A DNA stretch of 64,000 bases from Candidatus Thermochlorobacter aerophilus (GTDB lineage Bacteria > Bacteroidota > Chlorobiia > Chlorobiales > Thermochlorobacteraceae). Location: NCBI GenBank assembly GCA_002794105.1, contig PHFL01000071.1, positions 74,275 to 138,274 of the forward strand, written 5' to 3'. The notes below the pieces were generated by a model. It saw only the letters and a list, made by a program, of their open reading frames with translations, did no database searches and was not told the DNA's origin. The position numbers and the translations under genes are program-made. Position 1 is the stretch's first letter, and the number at the start of each line of letters is the position of its first letter. This document shows, one piece after another, positions 56,612 through 64,000 of the stretch.

Positions 56612-57250
56612 TTATTTAACAAGCAACATCTTCTTCGTTGCCACAAATCTGCCTGACTGCAAGCGATAAAAATACATGCCCGTTGAAAGCTCATAGCGAG
56701 CAGCGTTGGTGTATGAGCCTGCCCCTTGCCTTGCACCGACCAGCGTGGCAACCTTTCTGCCTAACACATCAAAGAGTTCCAAGCGCACCTCGCCCGATTC
56801 TTTGAGCCAACATGTGATGACGGTCGTCGGATTAAAATGGATTTGGATAGTTCTGTAAGAAGCCTGTATTCATGTGGCGGTCATAACCGCGAGCGTAACC
56901 GTGCCCAAATCAGAATCGTGTCGTTCAAATCGGTTCGGCGGAGATATTGATGCACGTTGCCGACCTTGACTTTTTGAATCCACAAATCAGTAGTGTGTTT
57001 CTTCGCTCGTCGTGCCTCTGCTGCGTAGCGACGGCGTATCGGAGAACGACGCCAGCTCAACGCCATCTTTCAAGATTGAGAAGCCAGTGGCCAAAATTGT
57101 GTGGAATGCAATCTGAACGGTAGGGCATCGGCAAGGGATGCAATGCTTGGGGCGGCACGGCTGAATGGACATGCTCGGCAACGCGCAGAGTCACTCGGCA
57201 TGTCTTCAGTTTGTCATGCTGAGCAATGCGAAGCATCCACATTAGAGTGT
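56612..57250 (-). pseudogene. Remnant of a secreted protein with a C-terminal sorting domain
   Basis: The frame ending at 56612 holds a typical C-terminal secretion domain: FNPTTVI...LKESGEVRLELFDVLGRKV, then ATLVGA, STGMYFYRL and KKMLLVK. The conserved NYPNPF just before FNPTT lies in the neighbouring frame; one extra T in the four-T run (56834-56837) breaks it. Upstream to about 57250, protein-like pieces lie in several frames with stops between. Such domains target proteins to the type IX secretion system or surface in Bacteroidota and Chlorobiota. The gene looks decayed, not merely mis-sequenced. Confidence 0.7.
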
Positions 57251-57287
57251 CTCGCTATCACTGAACTAAGCGAAATACAGTTGCTGA

Positions 57288-58145
57288 TTACTTTTTTGTC
57301 GCCACAAAGAAGAGTTCATCTCCTTCAAGTTTATCGTCATATTTCACATTGCTTTCAGCAAATTTCCTAATCTTATCAAAATTATATGGGGAGGAAGTGA
57401 AGAAAGTATTTTCAAATCCTTGATTGAGAAGAGCAGGCTCTAAAAATTCTTTATTCAGCGCTAAAACATGGTGCATACCAAAGCCGTGACCCATGATTTG
57501 CGACATGGACTCACAATTCGGGACAAATGCGATTAATTTTCCTTTGGGCTTCAACAGTTTTAGAAATAAGTTAAACAAATCTCTGGGGTAAGGCACATGC
57601 TCTATGACATGAGAGGTATAAATTGCATCAAAGCACTCTTGATATTTTTCCAATTCGTGAAGTGAATCAATCATTCTGACTCCTAAATGCTTTTTAGCAT
57701 ATCCGCCTCTTACTTTTGAAATTTCATAACCATACACATCGTAACCTGCGGCGGAAAGTTGATAGGAGACATAGCCCCAAGATGCACCAAAGTCAAGCAC
57801 TTTACCACGTTGAATGAAAAGATTTAATAAGTTTAATTTTTCGGTAAAATCAACGGGCGTGCCTTTGAAATTAACTTGCTTCCACTTCTCAATGGTTTCA
57901 AGTGAAGGCATGTCGGTTGTAATTCCCTCTTGATAATCTTGCTGATAGTATTTCTGATTGTATTCAGGGGTTTCTTTTGGATAGCGAAACATCAAGCCGC
58001 AATTATGGCATTTGCGAAGTTGTATGATGAGCCTACGTCGCGCAATAAGTTCATTATCGAAACTGCCACAGTAGGGGCATTGGCGCGGCTGTCTTGCTAA
58101 GTAACTTTTTATGAGATAGAGAGAAAATGCGCTTTTTTCTGACAT
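57288..58145 (-). CDS. Zinc-ribbon class I SAM-dependent methyltransferase
   Basis: 285 residues. An N-terminal CPYC...CHNC zinc-ribbon (22-49) precedes a class I methyltransferase of the Methyltransf_23 type with the cofactor loop VLDFGASWGYVSYQLSAAG and the later YTSHVIEHVPYPRDL. Such proteins often modify sugars or carrier-bound glycans in surface-polysaccharide clusters, consistent with its neighbours. The acceptor is unknown. Confidence 0.88.
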   Translation of the reverse strand: MSEKSAFSLYLIKSYLARQPRQCPYCGSFDNELIARRRLIIQLRKCHNCGLMFRYPKETPEYNQKYYQQDYQEGITTDMPSLETIEKWKQVNFKGTPVDFTEKLNLLNLFIQRGKVLDFGASWGYVSYQLSAAGYDVYGYEISKVRGGYAKKHLGVRMIDSLHELEKYQECFDAIYTSHVIEHVPYPRDLFNLFLKLLKPKGKLIAFVPNCESMSQIMGHGFGMHHVLALNKEFLEPALLNQGFENTFFTSSPYNFDKIRKFAESNVKYDDKLEGDELFFVATKK

Positions 58146-58220
58146 ATTTTCGCATTGAATTTTAGATTTTCAGACATCCAAAAACATGTGCTCACAAACT
58201 TTGAAAGTGATAATGCATGG

Positions 58221-60158
58221 CTAAGGGGCGTGCGCCGATTGATTTGAGACTTCAAAAATTTGCACCCCGTCTTGGTCATATATTTTCGCATACCTTGCTA
58301 ACTTTTCTGCTGTTCCCCCAAGCTGTCTTTCATGCTCACTCAAAAAGATATAATCAATCTTATACTTTCTAAGAACTTCTTGCTGCAAATGCACATCATC
58401 GCTTTGAAAAAAACGCATCACATCATCTGCTCTTTCTTTTATGTCTTCCCCATAGCCCAGCAAGGGTCTTTTTTTAGCACCGTTGAGAATATACAAGCCT
58501 GTTTCCACACTACATAACACATTTCGTCCCTCTTTCTGTTTGAGAAATTCATATGCTTTCATATGGCTCTTTGGCACATATCCCATATATCCTCCTGAAT
58601 CAGATGTCCAGCGCCATACATACGCCAGTTGGGAAGGCAAGGACAGAACCAGAATAGCTGCAATTATCACATCCGGTTTTAGCGACTTGAACCCATACTC
58701 ATAAAGTAGAAATGCGCACAAACCTGACAGCGGAATCCATATTCCCAATTTGAAGCGTGCGGCATAGACATTTGTGCCGAATTCTAAAATTCTCTTTACT
58801 GGTTCCGTGAGCGCCCCCAGATTCAGTGCACCTTGCTCTACAACTTTCAGCGCATCATGGTGCGGCGATACCGATATGGCGGTAATAGCTAATACCCAAC
58901 TCCCCAATAGCACAGCGGTTCGTGTTTTTTCTCCAGCCTGAATCCAGTTTAGAATATCCATTCGTTTCCAGAAGAATGCACCTATTAGCAACGCCGTGCT
59001 TAATACAAGCCATAACGCTCGGCTTTTCGCCGCATAATCTCTGATGATAAATTCCGACAGACCAATTGTTGCCGCCACGCTCGCCAGCAAGATGAGCACA
59101 TAAAATGCGCGATGCCGTTTCTGCTGCATGAGTACTGCAAAAGATGCGGTCACCAGCAGTGCGATACCCGTCCAGATTGCCACAACCTCAGCGTTATAGA
59201 GCTGCACAGTGTATTGTGCAACCGATAGTTTTGCTTCTGGAATTTGCTGATACAGCTTCCAAAGTATTGCTGCTACAACCAAGCCTAATAGTGTTGTTCC
59301 ACCAGCTTGAAGCACTTGCTTTGCGCTGCGACCTTTAGGCTGTGCCTTTTGTTCCGCTAAAGCATATACCAGTGTCCAAATGACGACCATCACGCCGTAA
59401 ATCAATGCCGAGGCAGGATGGATAAAGGTTGCCATAAAAAGCATGCCACTTGCAAACCATATTTTTTTCTTGTCAATTGTTACTTCCGATGTGTCATACA
59501 CGCCATGAAGTAGAATTAGGGTGTATAGTCCGAAAAAGCGTGCCATCAAGTAATATGGGCGGTTCATGCTTGTGAAAGTCACCAATTGATTACCCTCGTA
59601 GAACTCAAAGCTAAGTACATGATGCTCCCCAACCCAGTTTGGCAAAAAAAATGCATGTTGCCATGAACCCGTGCTGATACCTTGCCATAGCCAATTGAGC
59701 GTCAGCCAAGTTCCTGATATTCCAGAAGCAAAATAGGTAAGTATGAGCGCTGCACAAGCGATTTGTTCGTTCTTCAGAAATGTGTAGAAGAATCGATATG
59801 CTGCCCATGCACATAGACCGTTCCACAGCATTTCTATCAGCATGAGCATAATCGGACCAGGAATTCCCAGCAGCATAGCCACCCAGCCATATGGCACGAA
59901 AATATGTGCTAAGGCACCGGCTCGTAGAAAGATATTGACATCTCTCTCGAGCACAATTGATGACAGATAGTTTTCTTTTGGTGATTCTATTGTCCATACC
60001 CAGCCCGATGGGTCTCTGCCCTGTATAAAGGTGTAAGTATGCGAGTCTGGCGTATTCAAAATCTTGAAGAGATGCACAGCTGGTGACCACAAGGTGGCGA
60101 ATACTACTATTATCCAAACCAGCCTTGGCACTTCGGTTTTTTTGGCACTCTTTATCAT
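58221..60158 (-). CDS. Polytopic membrane protein, GT-C-like
   Basis: 645 residues with about 12 hydrophobic helices over residues 10-500 and a soluble C-terminal tail of about 130 residues (EFLKQKEGRNVLCSVETGLYIL onward). The many-helix, soluble-tail layout resembles GT-C glycosyltransferases or polysaccharide-export proteins, but no DxD catalytic loop is certain (DSHTY is near residue 38). It starts five bases after the SAM methyltransferase gene and is likely translated with it. Function is inferred only from context. Confidence 0.75.
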   Translation of the reverse strand: MIKSAKKTEVPRLVWIIVVFATLWSPAVHLFKILNTPDSHTYTFIQGRDPSGWVWTIESPKENYLSSIVLERDVNIFLRAGALAHIFVPYGWVAMLLGIPGPIMLMLIEMLWNGLCAWAAYRFFYTFLKNEQIACAALILTYFASGISGTWLTLNWLWQGISTGSWQHAFFLPNWVGEHHVLSFEFYEGNQLVTFTSMNRPYYLMARFFGLYTLILLHGVYDTSEVTIDKKKIWFASGMLFMATFIHPASALIYGVMVVIWTLVYALAEQKAQPKGRSAKQVLQAGGTTLLGLVVAAILWKLYQQIPEAKLSVAQYTVQLYNAEVVAIWTGIALLVTASFAVLMQQKRHRAFYVLILLASVAATIGLSEFIIRDYAAKSRALWLVLSTALLIGAFFWKRMDILNWIQAGEKTRTAVLLGSWVLAITAISVSPHHDALKVVEQGALNLGALTEPVKRILEFGTNVYAARFKLGIWIPLSGLCAFLLYEYGFKSLKPDVIIAAILVLSLPSQLAYVWRWTSDSGGYMGYVPKSHMKAYEFLKQKEGRNVLCSVETGLYILNGAKKRPLLGYGEDIKERADDVMRFFQSDDVHLQQEVLRKYKIDYIFLSEHERQLGGTAEKLARYAKIYDQDGVQIFEVSNQSAHAP

Positions 60159-60162
60159 GTAC

Positions 60163-60870
60163 TTATCTGGCTTCTTTGTTCAAGTAGCCAATATAGACCC
60201 AGTCTCCCCAGAGATTTTCACATATATGATTTTGTATGCCTATCAGGCTAACAAGGGTAGATTTGATTGGGAAGAAGTTAATGTGCGCATCGAGCGTATA
60301 GTAGTAGTATCTCTGGCGTGGCACCACTACAATCAATTGTCGTCTGGCAATCCGCTTGAGTTCTGCCACAGCTTTACTAAGATGTCGAACATGCTCGAGC
60401 GTATGGTGACAGGTTACAATATCAAAGGATTTATCGGCAAAGGGAAGATTTTCTACGTTCACCTTATGGTATGTGCCGCCCACTATCTCTACATGGTCTA
60501 ATAAATCGCATGCATGAGTTTCATACTTTTTCAGTGCAGCTACTTTGTTTGCAAAATAGCCCCCTCCGCAACCTACATCTATTAGGGATTTGGCTTCTGG
60601 GTCTAATGCTTGCATGATAAATTCAATACACTTCGTGTTTAAGTCCGTCTCTCGGTCTCGCGCCAAAGAATCCAGTTCTTGGTAAAATTTGGCAAACTCC
60701 TCATCCGACCACTCATAAACCAGTGATTTGAGGTTCATAATTTTGTCAATGTTTTTGCGCTTGAACCAGATGTAGAACAAGGGATACATGAAGAACTTAT
60801 TATCTCGAATAATCGGTGGCAGGCATTCATCGAGTATGAAACGTATTACATTGGTCAGGTTACGGTTCAT
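60163..60870 (-). CDS. Class I SAM-dependent methyltransferase
   Basis: 235 residues from ATG 60870, which overlaps the end of the GT2 gene. A Methyltransf_11 fold is visible: IDVGCGGGYFANKVAALKKYE, the acidic VNVENLPFADKSFDIV and TCHHTLEHVRHLSKAVAELKR. The N-terminal 75 residues are aromatic-rich and may contact the membrane or partner. It probably modifies a glycan or lipid-linked sugar made by this cluster. It is followed five bases later by the GT-C-like gene. Confidence 0.9.
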   Translation of the reverse strand: MNRNLTNVIRFILDECLPPIIRDNKFFMYPLFYIWFKRKNIDKIMNLKSLVYEWSDEEFAKFYQELDSLARDRETDLNTKCIEFIMQALDPEAKSLIDVGCGGGYFANKVAALKKYETHACDLLDHVEIVGGTYHKVNVENLPFADKSFDIVTCHHTLEHVRHLSKAVAELKRIARRQLIVVVPRQRYYYYTLDAHINFFPIKSTLVSLIGIQNHICENLWGDWVYIGYLNKEAR

Positions 60871-61636
60871 AGTTCGATAACGCTTTGAGTTGCTGCACTT
60901 TCTGCCTCTGTTCGGCTGCAAAGCGTGTGTTGATGCTTCGTTTTATAGCAAACAGACCAAAGAGCATTTTCATAGAGTCCTTGATGGGTGAAACCCGCGA
61001 GTTCGGCGAGTTTATCCAAGTTACGCCCACTTCTTTTACAGAGAAGCCTAACTTTTTTGCCCAGAGCAGTACCTCTACATCAAACCCAAAGTGCTTGGTT
61101 TGCACACGTGAGAAAATTTCCTTAGCCGCATGATGCCGGAATGCCTTGAATCCACACTGTGTGTCTCGAATGCCGTCTATCACTATCCACCGCACAATAC
61201 GATTGAAAATTTTTCCCATTGCTTCGCGGTAAAATGGTTGATGCTTCACCACATTCGAGTCAGGCTGACCACGCGAGCCGATTGCCACATCAAAGCCTTG
61301 CTCTAATGGGCGCATCACTTTGGCAATCTCTGACAAAGGTGTTGAGAGGTCTGCATCCATGAATAAGATAATCTCTCCTTTGGCACGCATCACGCCATGT
61401 TTGACCGCTGCTCCCTTTCCTGCATTTTCGTCGAGACGCTCTAAGACCAATCGTGAGGTTGGTGTTTCTATTTCAAACTTGCGGACAATCTCTGCCGTGT
61501 CATCTGAACTTCCGTCATCTACGACAATCACCTCCCAATCTGAAAAGTGCTTTGGCAGATATGACACAATTTCCTGAAGAGATGCGCCAATGCGCTTTTC
61601 TTCGTTAAAAGCCGGTATCACAATTGAGAGTTGCAT
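60860..61636 (-). CDS. Family 2 glycosyltransferase, dolichyl-phosphate glucosyltransferase-like
   Basis: 258 residues. It begins MQLSIVIPAFNEEKRIGASL and carries VDDGSSDDT and the DxD motif FMDADLSTP. The second motif DTQCGFKAFRH and the end YEVGVTW-like HFGFDVEVLLWAKK place it in the ALG5/DPG-synthase-like group, which makes lipid-phosphate-linked sugar from a nucleotide sugar. Its start overlaps the stop of the O-antigen-ligase-like gene (TAATG) and its end overlaps the next gene by 11 bases. Confidence 0.92.
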   Translation of the reverse strand: MQLSIVIPAFNEEKRIGASLQEIVSYLPKHFSDWEVIVVDDGSSDDTAEIVRKFEIETPTSRLVLERLDENAGKGAAVKHGVMRAKGEIILFMDADLSTPLSEIAKVMRPLEQGFDVAIGSRGQPDSNVVKHQPFYREAMGKIFNRIVRWIVIDGIRDTQCGFKAFRHHAAKEIFSRVQTKHFGFDVEVLLWAKKLGFSVKEVGVTWINSPNSRVSPIKDSMKMLFGLFAIKRSINTRFAAEQRQKVQQLKALSNYEP

Positions 61637-63038
61637 TAGTATGGTGATAGGCGTGGGTTTAGTTCAATATACATCGCTTGCTCTTGTGCTGCTTTTGCCT
61701 GCGCTGCATAGTAAGCAGGTGGTTTAAGCGCAAAACCAGCAATGAACCAAAACGGGAATGTCAGTGCTGTCCAGTGTGATGACCAGCCAAAGATACCGTA
61801 GGTATAGAATGCTAAAATTGTCACCCAGACAAAATACTTCATCACCAAGTTCTTGTCATACTTGCCTGTGGCACACCGCTGCAGGTTCTTCAAAATCAGA
61901 ATCCACAGGCTTAGTATCAGGATGAGATACACGCCAAGTCCTAAGTATCCAAGGTCATACATGAACTCCAGCACATCTGAATGCGCTGTACCGGGCTTCC
62001 CATCATGGATAAGGTTGATATCCAAGGAATGGCGCAGCATGCCTCCTCCAAAAAATTTATCGGCAAACGATTGGTTCTCGAAGCTATCGAGCAGCCTATA
62101 CCAAATACCTGTTCTCCCGCTCAAACTTGCTGCCCACAGTCCACCCTCAAGAATTGCAAAAATGTCTGAGAAGAACTTGCGTGAGAAATCAGTAAAGAAA
62201 AAGAGCGGTAGTGCTACAGCAAGGAACAAGCCCAGCAACCCCCACCGTCTATTAAGCCACAACCATACTACTGTGACAATCCCAGCCCCCAGCACCACAC
62301 CTCGTACGAAAGATGCAGCTACCACCACCACAGCCATCAATATAAACAGCCAATATCGCTGCCGATTTGGCTCATCTGATTTGCTCAGAAAGTAGTAGCA
62401 CAGTGGAACGAGCACATAGAGCGGCATTGCCAGCGTGCCAGGAGTCCGCATAGAAGCCAGCATACCTAAATGCTTTTTCCTCAAGGCCGACATCAGCATA
62501 AGTCATTTGTGCCACACCAATATCTGCCAGTTGAAAGATGCCCGTTAGTTGCAGGAGTAGTCCGATGAATGGGACGATGTATGACCACACATACAGGCGA
62601 CCAAAATGGTCAAATTTCTCGGCGGTATCAAAGTAATACCAGCCTGCACCGAACATTACAAATGGCGCAATCAGCTTGGCATACAGTGCCAGAAGCATCT
62701 TCTGGGAATGGTGAGCGTAAAAAGCTAATCGTTACAATGACTGCAAAGAACACCATCAACGGCGCAATTTTTGTACTGAAAGGATACTTCCTGACTCTAC
62801 CGTATGAGAGTGCCAGCAATACGAGTGCTAGTATGGCTGGCAGTAGCGTATAGACGATACGCTGAATGTTTAGCTTCACTCCACCCACATAGATATCTAC
62901 AAACCAAAATATGTCAATAATCTTTTGAAAAGCCACCACATACATGACCAAGCGCAGTGGCGATAACACAAAGGTGTACACAATCAGCGCTACGCCTATG
63001 ATGACAATTATCAACTTGACCTCAGGTGTCAGCATCAT
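61636..63038 (-). CDS. O-antigen ligase-like polytopic protein, two frameshifts
   Basis: One protein appears in three frames. Frame 1 from ATG 63038 (MMLTPEVKLIIVIIGVALIV) runs to about 62702; the second covers SPFVMFGAGWYYFDTAEKFD-like sequence to about 62441; the third, from AMPLYVLVPLCYYFLSKS, runs to 61636. Each junction is fixed by removing one base (an A in CCAGAAGATG near 62702, a T in GCGGACTCCTGG near 62441). The rejoined protein has about ten membrane helices, a large periplasmic loop and the O-antigen polymerase/ligase-type motif region, as in WaaL. It overlaps the GT2 start at 61636. Sequencing error is as likely as decay. Confidence 0.75.
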
Positions 63039-63118
63039 CCTATTTCTCCATCGTGATGTTTAGTGTTGATACTTCCGCAGCAAGTTTTTCTCCATGTTCT
63101 GGACATTGCACATAGCGG

Positions 63119-63280
63119 CTATAGCTCGATTTGGCACCGCTCATCCTGTGTCGCCAACTCTACAGACACGACGCCGATTGCTCTTTCAAAACAGGTCCAG
63201 AAGTTTTTTCTCTGTTGGATGATGAGGAAGGTTTCGCTTGTGAATCTAAGCAATTTGATGGTTTCTTGCAAGTCAGACAT
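63119..63280 (-). CDS. Short ORF, possibly frameshifted
   Basis: 53 codons from ATG 63280 with AGGAG nine bases upstream. The translation MSDLQETIKLLRFTSETFLII is plausible but matches no family I know. At 63119 it stops; the neighbouring frame continues as a protein-like stretch (SSYSRYVQCPEHGEKLAAEV) to a TAG just before the O-antigen-ligase start. One indel would join the two into about 85 residues. The remainder of the 421-base gap to the GT4 gene shows no gene. Confidence 0.4.
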   Translation of the reverse strand: MSDLQETIKLLRFTSETFLIIQQRKNFWTCFERAIGVVSVELATQDERCQIEL

Positions 63281-63459
63281 GCGTTGTATCTCCTCATCTC
63301 TCCTATACTATCTTGGCCAAATCTTTCCCTGCTTTCCTAAACAAAGGATTCAGGCTCGTTACCAGTAGCACTCAGCAAGCAAGGTCAACATCTTTCAGCC
63401 CCGCTTTGCTTCAGTCTGTCACCATCTTTCCTAAAAAATCAAATATCCTCAAGGACTTA

Positions 63460-64000
63460 TCAAGCATGGCTATTACGAAAAATTTCCTGATATACGCGTT
63501 GTATATTTTTATGGTAATTTTCCCAAGTGAACTGCTTCACATACTCCGCCGCACTTTCGCCCATTGTGCGTCTCAACTCGTCATTTTCATAGAGTAGTAG
63601 CAATTTTTCTTTCAAAGCTTCAACATCGCGTATTGGGACGACGAACCCATCTTGATTATTTCTTGGACGCATGCCGCAATTTTCAGTAACAATAACAGGC
63701 ACTCCGCAAGCCATTGCCTCTGCTACAACCATGCCAAACGGTTCTAAAAGCGCAGGCAAAACAAAAACAGATGCATTTTGATAATAGTAGCTTAACTGAG
63801 CATGAGGGACTGAAGGAATATATTTAAACAAATCGCCATATTTCGAAAGAATCGGCTTGAAATCATCTTCAACAGGGCTAATTAAAACTAACTCCATATC
63901 TCTGCGCTTTATCTGCTTGAAAGCTTCTAAAAGATAATAAACACCTTTTCTAAATCCTATACTTCCAATTAAGAGTATTCTGAATACTTTATCAAGCTTT
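63460..64000 (-). CDS. Family 4 glycosyltransferase, partial (runs off right edge)
   Basis: About 180 C-terminal residues; the N-terminal half lies beyond the window. The donor-binding motif EPFGMVVAEAMACGVPVIVTENCG (E-x7-E) and the preceding RKGVYYLLEAFKQIKRRD are typical of GT4. It ends TWENYHKNIQRVYQEIF. It is likely part of the same surface-glycan cluster; sugar and linkage cannot be told. Confidence 0.9.
   Translation of the reverse strand, partial: KLDKVFRILLIGSIGFRKGVYYLLEAFKQIKRRDMELVLISPVEDDFKPILSKYGDLFKYIPSVPHAQLSYYYQNASVFVLPALLEPFGMVVAEAMACGVPVIVTENCGMRPRNNQDGFVVPIRDVEALKEKLLLLYENDELRRTMGESAAEYVKQFTWENYHKNIQRVYQEIFRNSHA

Overview
The window looks like a chromosomal contig from a diderm bacterium of the Chlorobiota/Bacteroidota (FCB) group, most likely a green-sulfur-bacterium relative. 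This is inference. The clues are a C-terminal sorting-domain remnant with a NYPNPF/NPTT signature, an Oar-type TonB-dependent receptor, a bacillithiol-type glycosyltransferase (BshA), LPS-assembly genes, and a gene for the C-terminal part of the bacteriochlorophyll Mg-chelatase subunit BchH beside an oxygen-dependent coproporphyrinogen oxidase (HemF). BchH plus HemF suggests an oxygen-tolerant phototroph or its recent descendant. No rRNA, tRNA, CRISPR array or complete insertion sequence was recognised.

Layout. 1-0.6 kb: GAF-domain protein running off the left edge. 0.8-1.7 kb: a probably well-expressed, unrecognised membrane protein with an internal duplication. 1.8-12.2 kb, minus strand: a one-domain voltage-gated cation channel (frameshifted), a PiT phosphate transporter, a von Willebrand A membrane protein, a DctPQM TRAP transporter of 2-oxoacid type and a MacB/LolCD-like ABC pair. 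12.3-14.3 kb: inositol-monophosphatase family enzyme, then three small exported cysteine-rich proteins. 14.4-22.8 kb: a lipoprotein, pnp, murA, folB and a large TonB-dependent receptor. 22.9-27.8 kb: an AT-rich type III restriction-modification island. 28-32 kb: FAH-family hydrolase, GCS2-type ligase, glycosyltransferase 9 and an LpxL-like acyltransferase. 32.3-38.3 kb: rfaE2-like adenylyltransferase, TamB, TsaE. 38.3-43.8 kb: a partner-switching module (two PP2C phosphatases, a RsbW-like kinase, a STAS antagonist). 43.9-46.7 kb: DUF971 protein, BchH C-terminal protein, HemF. 46.9-52.2 kb: polA, rsgA, SDR, lptE. 52.9-56.5 kb: an orphan MalK-type ATPase, a 35-residue membrane peptide, bshA and two small lipoproteins. 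56.6-57.3 kb: a decayed secreted-protein gene. 57.3-64 kb: a polysaccharide cluster (methyltransferases, GT-C-like protein, GT2, O-antigen-ligase-like protein, GT4 at the right edge).

Many genes serve the cell envelope: LPS core and lipid A (heptose adenylyltransferase, GT9, LpxL-like acyltransferase, LptE), outer-membrane assembly (TamB), peptidoglycan (MurA) and surface glycan. Several genes carry apparent single-base indels (near 2580, 56835, 62441, 62702). These may be assembly errors in a draft genome or true decay. Short palindromic repeats are clustered at 4.4-4.7 kb and 46.8-46.9 kb.
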